In this document: positions 25,095 through 33,351 of the stretch, one piece after another | Numbering within the stretch: position 1 is the first letter of the stretch | How the letters are laid out: each line of letters starts with the position of its first letter | NCBI RefSeq assembly: GCF_012641515.1 | Contig: NZ_JABAHY010000003.1 | Location: 186,001-250,000, forward strand | Origin: Nesterenkonia sedimenti | GTDB taxonomy: Bacteria > Actinomycetota > Actinomycetes > Actinomycetales > Micrococcaceae | Direction of reading: 5' to 3' | Length of the DNA stretch: 64,000 nt | Translations under genes and position numbers: made by a program | The notes under the pieces: generated by a model | What the model was told of the DNA's origin: nothing | The model's input: only the letters and a program-made list of their open reading frames with translations | The model's database searches: none

Positions 25095-25132
25095 CGAACA
25101 GTTTCAGCGGCGGGGAACTAGGCCCCTTCCGA

Positions 25133-25963
25133 TCAGGCCGGGTTAAACTCAGCAGGGTGGAAGCCGGTGCGCTCATCACGGTCCAAAGCGTCGATGGCAT
25201 CCAGCTCGGCGTCGGTGAGCTCGAAGCCGAAGACGTCGAAGTTCTGCTCGATGCGGGCCGGGGTCACCGACTTCGGGAAGAGGATGCGCCCGCGCTGCAG
25301 GTGCCAACGGATGATGACCTGAGCCGGGGTGACCCCGTGGGCCTCGGCTGCGGCAACGATCGGCTCATCACCGAAGACCGCACCCTGAGCCAGGGGGCTC
25401 CATGCCTGAGTGGCGATGCCGTACTTCTTATTGGCTTCCTGGATCTCGCGCTGCTGCAGGGCGGGGTGGATCTCCACCTGGTTGATCGCCGGGGTCACCG
25501 ATCCGGTCTCGGCAACCCGGTCCAGGTGCTCGGGCAGGAAGTTGGAGACACCGATGGAGCGGGTCAGGCCCTTGGCCTGCAGCTCCTCAAGGGCCTTCCA
25601 TGCTTCGAGGTACTTCTCATCGGCTGGGGACGGCCAGTGGATGAGGTAGAGGTCGACGGCGTCCAGACCCAGCTTCTGCAGGGAGGTCTCCAGAGCCTGG
25701 TGGGTACTGCCTGCTTTGAAGTCGGAGACCCAGAGCTTGGTGGTCACATACAGTTCGTCGCGGGGAATGCCGGATTTGGCGATGGCTGCACCCACGCCGT
25801 CCTCATTGCCGTAGATAGCTGCAGTGTCGATATGCCGGTAGCCGGCCTGCAGTGCGTGAGTCACCACCTCCTCTGCCTGCTCTGCCGGAACCTGCCAGAC
25901 TCCGAAGCCCAGCTGCGGAATGCTGGTGCCGTCGTTGAGGGTGATGGTGGGTACTGCAGTCAT
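25133..25963 (-). CDS. Aldo/keto reductase (2,5-diketo-D-gluconate reductase type)
   Basis: 276 residues, complete. The AKR tetrad is present: Asp in GYRHIDTAAIYGNE (about residues 42-55, with catalytic Tyr), Lys in YVTTKLWVSD and His in DLYLIHWPSP. NADPH-binding ILFPKSVTPARIEQN near residue 230 is typical. It belongs to the DkgA/AKR5 group of soluble NADPH-dependent carbonyl reductases. The substrate is uncertain; DkgA-like enzymes also reduce methylglyoxal. Confidence 0.9.
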   Translation of the reverse strand: MTAVPTITLNDGTSIPQLGFGVWQVPAEQAEEVVTHALQAGYRHIDTAAIYGNEDGVGAAIAKSGIPRDELYVTTKLWVSDFKAGSTHQALETSLQKLGLDAVDLYLIHWPSPADEKYLEAWKALEELQAKGLTRSIGVSNFLPEHLDRVAETGSVTPAINQVEIHPALQQREIQEANKKYGIATQAWSPLAQGAVFGDEPIVAAAEAHGVTPAQVIIRWHLQRGRILFPKSVTPARIEQNFDVFGFELTDAELDAIDALDRDERTGFHPAEFNPA

Positions 25964-26044
25964 CTGCGGTTTCTCCTTTGGCCAATTTTGCGGCTTCCAC
26001 TGGTGTTGAACTCATAGGACCTGAAGTTCATTCCGGGTCCTTCC

Positions 26045-26833
26045 TCATACACCGAGACGCTTGCGCAGACCACTGGCATGGCGCCGGGAGACTTCCACCC
26101 GCGAGCGCTGACGGTCATTCATCACCAGAACCAGATGCCCCCGGAAATCGGGCACCAGTTCACGCACATAGCGCAGGTTCACCAGATAGGAGCGGTGAAC
26201 GCGGAAGAAATGTCCCTGGAGACGCCGCTCGAGCTCATTGAGCGAGAAGGAGACCAGGACTTTGTCCTCGGCCAGTTTCAGTGAGGAGTAGCCCCGTGCT
26301 GCCGCGGCGTAGACGATGGCATCCCCGTCGATCAGCACAGTGCGGCCATCGCGTTGGACGGGGATGCGCACTAAGGGGTCCGGTTCTGCTGCTGGCTGGG
26401 CCCTGTGCTCACCATTGCGTGCGGCCCCCGCGGGTTCGGCGTCGTCGGCGGTTGTGTTCTCCTGGGCACCCAGGGCTCGTTCCACCGCTCGGGCCAGCCG
26501 CTCGGCGTCGAAGGGTTTGACGAGATAGTCGGCAGCGGCGAGATCGAAGGCCTCCACCGCATGATCTGGATAGGCGGTAGTGAAGATGACCTTCGGCCGG
26601 TTCGGGAGCTCGCGGAGCTGCTCGGCCACCTGCAGCCCGGTAAGCCCGGGCATCCGGATATCGAGGAAGACGAGGTCATAGTCCAGCGAGCGCAGCAGCA
26701 CTAGGGCTTCCTCACCATTGGTGGCCTCGCCGACCACCTGGACATCCGTCCCCCCGGTAGCCTCTTCGAGCAGATAGCGCAGCTCCTCGCGGGCGGGGGC
26801 TTCGTCATCAACAATCAGGGCACGGGGCGACAC
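26045..26833 (-). CDS. LytTR-family response regulator
   Basis: 262 residues starting with GTG at 26833. Receiver domain 1-120 with the acidic pocket VDDE at 8-11, phosphoacceptor Asp58 in LVFLDIRMPG and the Lys in DYLVKPF. An Ala/Glu-rich linker is followed by a LytTR DNA-binding domain (about 155-260: LIDGDAIVYAAAARGYSSL, FFRVHRSYLVNLRYV). The partner kinase gene lies 31 bases upstream in the same operon, after a sodium symporter. Its target is probably the symporter operon or a related uptake gene. Confidence 0.93.
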   Translation of the reverse strand: MSPRALIVDDEAPAREELRYLLEEATGGTDVQVVGEATNGEEALVLLRSLDYDLVFLDIRMPGLTGLQVAEQLRELPNRPKVIFTTAYPDHAVEAFDLAAADYLVKPFDAERLARAVERALGAQENTTADDAEPAGAARNGEHRAQPAAEPDPLVRIPVQRDGRTVLIDGDAIVYAAAARGYSSLKLAEDKVLVSFSLNELERRLQGHFFRVHRSYLVNLRYVRELVPDFRGHLVLVMNDRQRSRVEVSRRHASGLRKRLGV

Positions 26834-26864
26834 AGATCACAGTGTAGCGGCGTTTACTCCACCA

Positions 26865-28196
26865 TTAGCGCAGCGGGATTTTGAGCTCCACGACCGTGCC
26901 GCCGGATTTCGGGGTGGAGATGGAGAGGTCGTAGCGGTCGCCGAAGAGGGAGTCGAGGCGTTCGGAGATGTTCTTCAGTCCCACTCCGGCATGCCCGCCG
27001 GGCCCGCTGACTGCCTCGGGGGTCTTCAGCTCCGAGTTGTCCAGCACCTCGGGGGCCATTCCGACCCCGTCATCAGAGACTCGGATGCTGGTGGTGCGGG
27101 TCAGCGGATCCACCCGGGCCCGCAGCCGGACGGTGCCGCCCTCCATCTTCGGGGCGATCCCGTGTTTGACCGCGTTCTCCACCAGCGGCTGGATAGTCAG
27201 CACCGGCACCCGGGAGGTCAGCACCTGGGGGTCGATGTCATAGCGGACCTGCAGCCGGTCGCCGAATCGGGCCTGCTCCAGGGAGAGATAGGTCCGCACA
27301 AAGTAGTACTCCTGGGCGAACTCCGCCATATGCCCCTCCTGCCGGACGGCATAGCGGAAGAATTCGGAGAGCCTCAGCAGCAGCTCTCGGGCCTCCTCGG
27401 GCCGGGTGCGCGCCTTGGAGGCGATGGTGTTGAGGATATTGAACAGGAAATGCGGGTTGATCTGGGCGCGCAGGGCATCCAGCCGGGCGCTGGCGGCCAG
27501 TTGCTTCTCCCGGTCCAGTTCGGCCAGCTCCAGGTGGAGGCTGAGCATATTGGCCATATCCTCCACCAGTTCCTTCGGTGGGATGGCAGTGCGCTGCTGG
27601 TAGACACCCAGGGTGCCGACGACGCGTTGGCCGATCCGCAGCGGGGAGACTACCGCAGAGGTGACCTCGCAGCCGGGTTCGCGGCAGCCGACTCCGGATC
27701 GGTCGCGGACCACCTGGGTCTTACCCTTGCGCACCGCCCGTGGAGCTGCGGACGTCTGCATCGCCCCGCCGGCCACATGGTGGTCCTCCCCGGGGCCGAT
27801 ATAGGCCAGGATCTCCTCAGTATCGGTGATGGAGACTGCGTCTCCGGAGAGCATGGGCCGCAGCAGTTCGCAGGTGCGGCGGGCTGCATCCTGGGTCAGG
27901 CCCGAGCGCAGCGGGATGGTCCGCACCGCCAGGTTCCGCACCCCCTGATCAGGCAGGTCTTGGCGGGCCGCGCCCTCCTTCTCCCCCTCCCGGGAGCGGA
28001 AGAGTTTGGGGGCCCGGGCACCGCGGGGGCCGCGCAGTGCGGAGGGGTAGCCCAGCACCACACCGATGGTCAGCAGCACCCCGATGCCCAGGGTCGGCAG
28101 CACCGGCAGGGCGGGGGTGACCAGCAGCTGGGTGATCACGTAGACCAGGGTCCAGATCCCCAGCACTGCTGCGGCGAGGATGAGGCTACCGCGCAT
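26865..28196 (-). CDS. LytS-type sensor histidine kinase
   Basis: 443 residues. Two N-terminal membrane helices (about 5-27 and 33-50), a GAF-like sensor part (about 95-205) with Cys171 and Cys176 in GVGCREPGC, then the LytS/YehU kinase core: QINPHFLFNILNTI with His249, and an HATPase domain with VPVLTIQPLVENAVKHG and VSDDGVGM. The usual five-helix LytS membrane domain is absent. It overlaps the symporter gene by 11 bases, which suggests that kinase and transporter work together, the kinase perhaps sensing the transported carboxylate or the transporter state. Confidence 0.9.
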   Translation of the reverse strand: MRGSLILAAAVLGIWTLVYVITQLLVTPALPVLPTLGIGVLLTIGVVLGYPSALRGPRGARAPKLFRSREGEKEGAARQDLPDQGVRNLAVRTIPLRSGLTQDAARRTCELLRPMLSGDAVSITDTEEILAYIGPGEDHHVAGGAMQTSAAPRAVRKGKTQVVRDRSGVGCREPGCEVTSAVVSPLRIGQRVVGTLGVYQQRTAIPPKELVEDMANMLSLHLELAELDREKQLAASARLDALRAQINPHFLFNILNTIASKARTRPEEARELLLRLSEFFRYAVRQEGHMAEFAQEYYFVRTYLSLEQARFGDRLQVRYDIDPQVLTSRVPVLTIQPLVENAVKHGIAPKMEGGTVRLRARVDPLTRTTSIRVSDDGVGMAPEVLDNSELKTPEAVSGPGGHAGVGLKNISERLDSLFGDRYDLSISTPKSGGTVVELKIPLR

Positions 28197-29883
28197 TGGG
28201 CCCGTCCTTTCGGCGTCGTCGTTCCCGCAGGGTCAGTGCGGCCATCCGTTCGGCGTGCCGGTCAGCGGCAGTGCCATGCATGATGACCCAGTCGGAATCG
28301 GCCTCCTTGGGCGGGGTTGTCCGCAGGGAGACCAGGATGGTCAGGGCGAAGGCGATAGGGGCTGCCACCAGGGTGGGGGCGGCGAAGAGTTCCCGCAGCG
28401 CTCCAGGCTCCATGAAACTGGCGGTCAGGAACATCGCAATGGCGATAACCGAACCGCTGATCAGCCCGGCCAGGGCTCCGGCAGCGGTGGTCCGGCGCCA
28501 CCAGATGGCCAGTACCACCACTGGAGTCAGTGCCGAACCTGCGATGGCGAAGGCCCAGGTGACCATTGTGGCCACCAGTGAGGGCATCGCTGGGGTGAAG
28601 GCATCGGGGCGCAGGGCGATGGCCAGCCCGGCGGCGATACCGGCTGCCACCAGGGTGGATGCCCGGCCCACCCATACGGCCTGGCGCTGGGTCGCCCGGG
28701 GGTTGATGTGACGTTCGTAGACGTCATGGCCCCAGGTCGCAGCGGAGGCCAGCAGGAGTCCGGCCACCGTGGACATCGCGGCGATCAGAGCCGCTGCGGC
28801 AATCAGCCCCAGACCAGCCTCATCCCCGTAGATCCGGCCCAGTACCGGCAGGGCGTGTTCGGGGACCCGCAGCACCCCGTCAACGGTCAGCTCTTCCAGC
28901 CAGGGGTGCTCCTCCACCGCTCCGGGGATGATCTCGCGGGCGGCAGTGCCCATCATGACTGCCAGCCCGTAGAAGATTCCGATCATCCCCAGAACCCAGA
29001 CGGTGGTGGTGCGGGCGGCCCGGCCGGTGGGGGCGGTGAAGTAGCGGTTCATCACATGGGGCAGACCAGCGGTGCCCAGCCCCAGGGTGACCACCAGCGC
29101 CACCTGGCCCAACCAGCCGTAGCGGGCACCGGGTTCCCCGAAGGTGGCCGGCTCATCGGGGTGGATGGAGTTGGTCTCCTCGGTCAGCTCCCAGTCGCCA
29201 TCGGTGAACTCGGGGTTAGCCAGCGGCTCCTGGCTGAGGTTCTCCACCGCATCGCCATAGCGGAACCCATCGGCGCTGACTGTCACTGCCAGCCACAGCA
29301 GGGCGCCGAAGAGCAGCAGGAACTGCACCGCCTGGTTCCAGGTGGTCCCGCGCATACCCCCGGAGGCGACGACGACGGCGATCACCGCCGTGGAGAGCAG
29401 CACTCCGGTGGAGTAGGGGCTCAAGCCCAGGATTCCGTGACCAACCAGCAGGTCCCAGGTGATGCCGCCGCCGACTGACTGCGGGATGAGGTAGCAGAGG
29501 ATGACCAGTTGGACCACGCCCACTGAGTGCAGTCGCACTGAATCTGAGCGCAGCCGTCGGCCCAGGAAATCGGCCAGGGAGAATTCGCCGTAGCGGCGCA
29601 GCGGGGCTGCCACCAGCAGCAGCACCGGCACGAATCCGGCGGCGAAGCCCACTGCATACCAGGCGCCGTCGAGCCCGGAGACATAGACCGCTGCGGCTAC
29701 CCCCAGGAAGGAGGCCGCCGAGAGGTAGTCCCCGCAGATGGCCCAGGAGTTGGTGGCCACCCCGACCCGCTGGCCGGCGAGGTAGAAGTCCACCGTGGAG
29801 GAGTGCCGGGGGCGGGTGATCACCGAGACTCCGAGCACGATTACCAGCACCGCGGCAAGGGTGACGATGGCAGTTGAGGTCAT
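28186..29883 (-). CDS. Sodium:solute symporter, cation/acetate (ActP/MctC-like)
   Basis: 565 residues with about 13 membrane helices. ICGDYLSAASFLGVAAAVYV near residue 50 and HVMNRYFTAPTGRAARTT near residue 280 are typical of ActP/MctC acetate and monocarboxylate carriers, as is DVYERHINPRATQRQ near residue 390. It is coupled to a DUF485-type small membrane protein upstream (four-base overlap) and to the LytS-type kinase downstream (11-base overlap). Expected to import acetate, propionate or pyruvate with sodium. Confidence 0.88.
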   Translation of the reverse strand: MTSTAIVTLAAVLVIVLGVSVITRPRHSSTVDFYLAGQRVGVATNSWAICGDYLSAASFLGVAAAVYVSGLDGAWYAVGFAAGFVPVLLLVAAPLRRYGEFSLADFLGRRLRSDSVRLHSVGVVQLVILCYLIPQSVGGGITWDLLVGHGILGLSPYSTGVLLSTAVIAVVVASGGMRGTTWNQAVQFLLLFGALLWLAVTVSADGFRYGDAVENLSQEPLANPEFTDGDWELTEETNSIHPDEPATFGEPGARYGWLGQVALVVTLGLGTAGLPHVMNRYFTAPTGRAARTTTVWVLGMIGIFYGLAVMMGTAAREIIPGAVEEHPWLEELTVDGVLRVPEHALPVLGRIYGDEAGLGLIAAAALIAAMSTVAGLLLASAATWGHDVYERHINPRATQRQAVWVGRASTLVAAGIAAGLAIALRPDAFTPAMPSLVATMVTWAFAIAGSALTPVVVLAIWWRRTTAAGALAGLISGSVIAIAMFLTASFMEPGALRELFAAPTLVAAPIAFALTILVSLRTTPPKEADSDWVIMHGTAADRHAERMAALTLRERRRRKDGPNAR

Positions 29884-30200
29884 GGCTGCCGCTCATCCTG
29901 GGTGCCGAGCATCCGCTGTTCCACCGAGGAGCTCAGAGTGGCTGCGGCGATACCGATGATCGCGAAGATCGCGTAGAGCCCCACACCCACGGTCAGGAAC
30001 CCGGGGCTGAGATTTCCCAGCAGCCGGGAGTCCAGCCACCAGTTCAGGGTCAGCGACAGCACGGGGAAGGCTGCCACCACTGCCAGAAAGACCAGGAAAT
30101 AGGTCACCGAAATGCGGCGCAGGGTCCGGAAGGCGGCGTCGACCTCGGCCGGGGTGTCCCGTACTTCGCCGTCGTCGGGTGCAGGTGTGGGCAGGCTCAC
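29880..30200 (-). CDS. Small membrane protein partner of the symporter (DUF485/MctB-like)
   Basis: 106 residues with two membrane helices (about 33-55 and 70-92), charged N-terminus and C-terminus. Proteins of this size directly before ActP/MctC symporters (YjcH in E. coli, MctB in C. glutamicum) belong to DUF485, and position and topology match, although the sequence is divergent. Overlaps the symporter start by four bases. Confidence 0.75.
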   Translation of the reverse strand: MSLPTPAPDDGEVRDTPAEVDAAFRTLRRISVTYFLVFLAVVAAFPVLSLTLNWWLDSRLLGNLSPGFLTVGVGLYAIFAIIGIAAATLSSSVEQRMLGTQDERQP

Positions 30201-30210
30201 GCCGTCTAGA

Positions 30211-30723
30211 CTACGGCTGCACGGGCCAGCGCCGGTACATATTCCATCCGGCCTTGATCAGCAGAACCGCGCCACCGCCGGCCAGGACAAGCCCCATACC
30301 GGGCAGGAAGGCGCCCCAGGCATCGAGCTGAACGGACTGGGCAATGATGTTCCAACACTGGATGAGCACAATGACACCGACGACGACGCCTGGGACCGCT
30401 GCGTGACCGATGGCCAGTTTGCGCCGGGGCACGAAGGCACCGGCGAAGGCCAAACAGCCCACTGCCAGGGTGAGGACGCCGGGTCCGTCAGTACCGCGTA
30501 GGTGGAAGGCCTCTCCGGTGAGCTCCTCGACCCAGGGCAGGGTCACCCAGGGCAAGAAGGCGGAGACAATGAACATCATGCCGCCGATCATCATCGGCCA
30601 GCTGCCCATGTGGAAGATTCCCCAGCCTTGGGCCTTACCGGCTTTCAGCCGCGCGAAGACTCCGGGCAGGCCCTTGTCGTTGACCCCAGCCGACTGGGTG
30701 CGCTCGCGTTCGGTGATGCTCAT
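30211..30723 (-). CDS. Hypothetical four-helix membrane protein
   Basis: 170 residues with about four membrane helices (roughly 40-60, 80-98, 104-124, 132-152). GWGIFHMGSWPMMIGGMMFIV contains a Met/His-rich start to the first helix. No family recognised. It is first in the operon that continues through the DUF485 protein, symporter, kinase and response regulator, so it may be an accessory of this uptake/sensing unit. Confidence 0.65.
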   Translation of the reverse strand: MSITERERTQSAGVNDKGLPGVFARLKAGKAQGWGIFHMGSWPMMIGGMMFIVSAFLPWVTLPWVEELTGEAFHLRGTDGPGVLTLAVGCLAFAGAFVPRRKLAIGHAAVPGVVVGVIVLIQCWNIIAQSVQLDAWGAFLPGMGLVLAGGGAVLLIKAGWNMYRRWPVQP

Positions 30724-30865
30724 GCCCTGCAGTCTAGAGTGAGCCGCATCACAGGGTCCAGGCTGCCGGGGAGAGCACTGCCGGACGGCAGTTATCGGAC
30801 CCCGAGCGGTCGATTACGGGCCACCTGTGGCCCATTAATGTGACCCATGCCACTTATCGGTGCAT

Positions 30866-30894
30866 ACCCCCCGCTCGGCAACCCGTATACCCCA
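30866..30894. promoter_or_regulatory. Two RamA-like boxes
   Basis: ACCCCCCG (30866-30873) and ACCCCA (30889-30894) fit the AC4-6 A/G/T half of the RamA consensus known from C. glutamicum acetate genes, 23 bases apart, in the shared upstream region of two symporter operons. The motif is short, so chance hits are possible. Confidence 0.45.
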
Positions 30895-30910
30895 TTGATC
30901 AGGTTCTGCT

Positions 30911-30926
30911 TGTGAGTCAGGTCACA
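30911..30926. promoter_or_regulatory. GlxR (CRP-type) binding site
   Basis: TGTGAGTCAGGTCACA is a perfect TGTGA-N6-TCACA palindrome, the corynebacterial GlxR consensus (cAMP-dependent regulator of carbon uptake). It lies 81 bases before the start at 31007. A weaker half-match (TGTGACCCATGCCACT) is at about 30840-30855. Confidence 0.8.
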
Positions 30927-31006
30927 GAGCGGTTGTCTTGTCTCAGGCGTTTGTGCCTCCCGGCGCAAATGTGCATTGCCCACGTCAACGAGCAAAGGAG
31001 TCTCGC

Positions 31007-31330
31007 ATGTCCGATGTGGCACACGAGAACTCTTCTTCGGACGCCCCGCCAGAGGACAACGGCTGGCGGCAGCGTTATTGGAAGAAGAACCTGCGGCTGA
31101 TGATTGTGCTGCTGGCGATCTGGTTCACCGTCTCCTTCGGGTTCGGGATCCTGCTGATCGAGCCGCTGAACAACATCGTCATCCTCGGCTTCCCGCTGGG
31201 GCTGTGGTTCGCCCAGCAGGGTTCGATCTACACCTTCGTGATCCTGATCCTGGTCTACGCCCTGTGGATGGACCGGATCGACGATGAGTTCGGGGTCTCC
31301 GAACGCGATAAGAACGGAGGCCGCCAGTAA
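31007..31330 (+). CDS. Symporter small subunit (DUF4212)
   Basis: 107 residues from ATG at 31007 with AAAGGAG upstream. Two membrane helices; the text YWKKNLRLMIVLLAIWFTVS, then GFPLGLWFAQQGSIYTFVIL and ALWMDRIDDEFGV is the DUF4212 pattern of small subunits that accompany VC_2705-type sodium:solute symporters. The stop codon overlaps the start of the large subunit (TAATG), so both are translated together. Confidence 0.9.
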   Translation: MSDVAHENSSSDAPPEDNGWRQRYWKKNLRLMIVLLAIWFTVSFGFGILLIEPLNNIVILGFPLGLWFAQQGSIYTFVILILVYALWMDRIDDEFGVSERDKNGGRQ

Positions 31331-33006
31331 TGACAGGCTTGGAGTTCTGGACCTACTTCTTCCTGATCCTGACCTTCGGGATCTATATCTTCATCGCCTG
31401 GCGCTCCCGGGTGAAGGAGACCAAGGAGTTCTACGTCGCCTCCCAGGGCGTGCCGACTATCGCCAATGGCGCTGCGGTGGCCGCCGACTGGATGTCCGCA
31501 GCCTCCTTCATCGGTATGGCGGGCATGATCGCCTTCCTCGGCTCGGACGGCTCGGTCTACCTCATGGGTTGGACCGGCGGCTATGTGCTGCTGGCCCTGC
31601 TGCTTGCTCCCTATCTGCGTAAATGGGGCAAGTTCACCGTGCCGGAGTTCGTCGGCGACCGGTATAACGACACTGTTCGTGTGGTCGCTGCCATCTGTGC
31701 GATCGTCATCTCCTTCACCTATGTTGTCGGTCAGATGACCGGTGGTGGTGTGGTCTTCGCCCGCTTCCTGGGACTGGATCCGCAGTGGGCCGTGGTCGCC
31801 TGCGCCGCGGTGATCTTCTTCTACGCGGTCCTGGGCGGCATGAAGGGCATCACCTACACCCAGGTCGCCCAGTACGTAGTGCTGATCACCGCCTACCTCA
31901 TTCCCGCCGTGGCGGTTTCTCAGCACCTGGGCAATTTCCCGATCCCGCAGGTGACCTACGGCCGCATTCTGGAGGAGCTCGACGGACTGCGTACCGACTT
32001 CGGTCTGCATGAGTTCACTGATGCCTTCGCCGGACGTGCCGGTGGTCAGTTGGATGTCTTCCTGGTGACCCTGTCCCTGATGCTGGGTACAGCCGGTCTG
32101 CCGCATGTGATCATCCGGTTCTACACCACCAAGACGGTCCGCGGAGCCCGCTTCTCGGCCTTCTGGGCACTGTTCTTCATCTCCCTGCTGTACCTGACCG
32201 CCCCGGCGGTGGGGGCCTTCACCAAGCTGAACCTGCTGCAGGGCGCCCAGGGCTCCACCGAGGACGATCTCCCGGCCTGGATCGCCCCCTGGCAGGAAGC
32301 CGGTTCCGTGGAGTTGAACACCACCGGTGAGATCACCTCGGTCTCGAATGTTCCCGGCGAGGCTGACCTCGTGGTCTCCAATGACATCCTGGTGCTGGCC
32401 TCCCCGGAGATCAGTGGTCTGCCGGCCCCGATTGTGGGACTGATGGCTGCCGGCGGTATGGCCGCGGCCCTCTCCACTGCCGCTGGTCTGCTGCTGGTGA
32501 TCTCCTCGGCTGCCTCCCACGACATCTACTTCCGGATGATCGCCAAGGAGAAGGCTTCCGAGGCACGCCAGATGAATGTGGGACGTATTGCCATGGCAGT
32601 GGCCGTGGTGATCGCGATCCTGGCCGGGCTGAATCCGCCGGCATTCGTGGCCCAGGTGGTGGCATTCGCCTTCGGCCTGGCGGCTTCGACCTTCTTCCCG
32701 ATTTTGATGTTGGGAATATTCTGGAAGAAGGCCAATGCCACCGGTGCAGCCGCGGGCATGCTCACCGGTCTGATCTTCAGCGGTGGTTACATGATCTACA
32801 CCCTGGAGCTCTTCGGCACACCGGCCAACGACCACATTCTGGGCATCTCCCCGGAGGGTATCGGCCCGATCGGTGCACTGTTGAACTTCGTCATCACCAT
32901 TGTGATCTCGAATCTCACCCGACCTCCGAGCGAGGAGGTCCAGGAGATGGTGGAGTCCATCCGGTACCCCGCCAAGCAACAGCTGGAGGCTGCCGGCAAG
33001 GAGTAA
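31330..33006 (+). CDS. Sodium:solute symporter large subunit (VC_2705/MctC-like)
   Basis: 558 residues, about 13 membrane helices. FYVASQGVPTIANGAAVAADW, MSAASFIGMAGMIAF near residue 56 and GTAGLPHVIIRFYTTKTVRGA near residue 257 place it in the SSS family branch that pairs with DUF4212 small subunits, thought to carry acetate, propionate, lactate or pyruvate. GlxR and RamA-like sites upstream fit carbon-source control. A terminator follows at 33036. Confidence 0.9.
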   Translation: MTGLEFWTYFFLILTFGIYIFIAWRSRVKETKEFYVASQGVPTIANGAAVAADWMSAASFIGMAGMIAFLGSDGSVYLMGWTGGYVLLALLLAPYLRKWGKFTVPEFVGDRYNDTVRVVAAICAIVISFTYVVGQMTGGGVVFARFLGLDPQWAVVACAAVIFFYAVLGGMKGITYTQVAQYVVLITAYLIPAVAVSQHLGNFPIPQVTYGRILEELDGLRTDFGLHEFTDAFAGRAGGQLDVFLVTLSLMLGTAGLPHVIIRFYTTKTVRGARFSAFWALFFISLLYLTAPAVGAFTKLNLLQGAQGSTEDDLPAWIAPWQEAGSVELNTTGEITSVSNVPGEADLVVSNDILVLASPEISGLPAPIVGLMAAGGMAAALSTAAGLLLVISSAASHDIYFRMIAKEKASEARQMNVGRIAMAVAVVIAILAGLNPPAFVAQVVAFAFGLAASTFFPILMLGIFWKKANATGAAAGMLTGLIFSGGYMIYTLELFGTPANDHILGISPEGIGPIGALLNFVITIVISNLTRPPSEEVQEMVESIRYPAKQQLEAAGKE

Positions 33007-33035
33007 CCCCAGCACCACAAGTGAATACAACTAAC

Positions 33036-33074
33036 GATGACGCCCCCGGGACAGAGATTCCCGGGGGCGTCATC
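33036..33074 (+). terminator. Rho-independent terminator
   Basis: GATGACGCCCCCGGGA and TCCCGGGGGCGTCATC form a 16-bp perfect stem with a 7-base loop; no long T tract. It ends the symporter pair. Confidence 0.85.
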
Positions 33075-33114
33075 GCTGACTCTCCCCAACCGCCTGCACC
33101 TGTAGCCTTAATGG

Positions 33115-33351
33115 GTGCCGCCAACCCATCAGCGAACCTCGTCCCGCAGCTGGCTGCTGGCCAGTGTGCCGGTGATCATGCTGGCGATGTTCCTCGTCCC
33201 CTATACCCTGCTGGCCGAGGTTGACGCCTGGTACGGCAGTGCCCTGTTCTGGACGGTGGCGACTGTGGCCGTCATCGCGGTCAATGTCCTGGTCTCCTCC
33301 GCCTGGAGTGATGAGGACGAGGAGAATGCCGCCGAAGGGGATCTGCGCTGA
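33115..33351 (+). CDS. Small membrane protein, symporter partner
   Basis: 78 residues from GTG at 33115, with two membrane helices (about 13-35 and 42-62) and an acidic C-terminus (SDEDEENAAEGD). It overlaps the next symporter by TGATG. Small two-helix partners (DUF997/YhdT or DUF485 types) commonly precede SSS carriers, and position suggests the same role. A TAGCCT box about eight bases before the GTG suggests a leaderless transcript. Confidence 0.72.
   Translation: MPPTHQRTSSRSWLLASVPVIMLAMFLVPYTLLAEVDAWYGSALFWTVATVAVIAVNVLVSSAWSDEDEENAAEGDLR

Noticed and set aside
26991-28283. 430-codon open frame on the plus strand
   Set aside because: Antisense to the LytS-type kinase; no recognisable protein features.
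31255-33030. 591-codon open frame on the minus strand
   Set aside because: Antisense to the sodium symporter; Gly/His/Gln-rich text without fold features.
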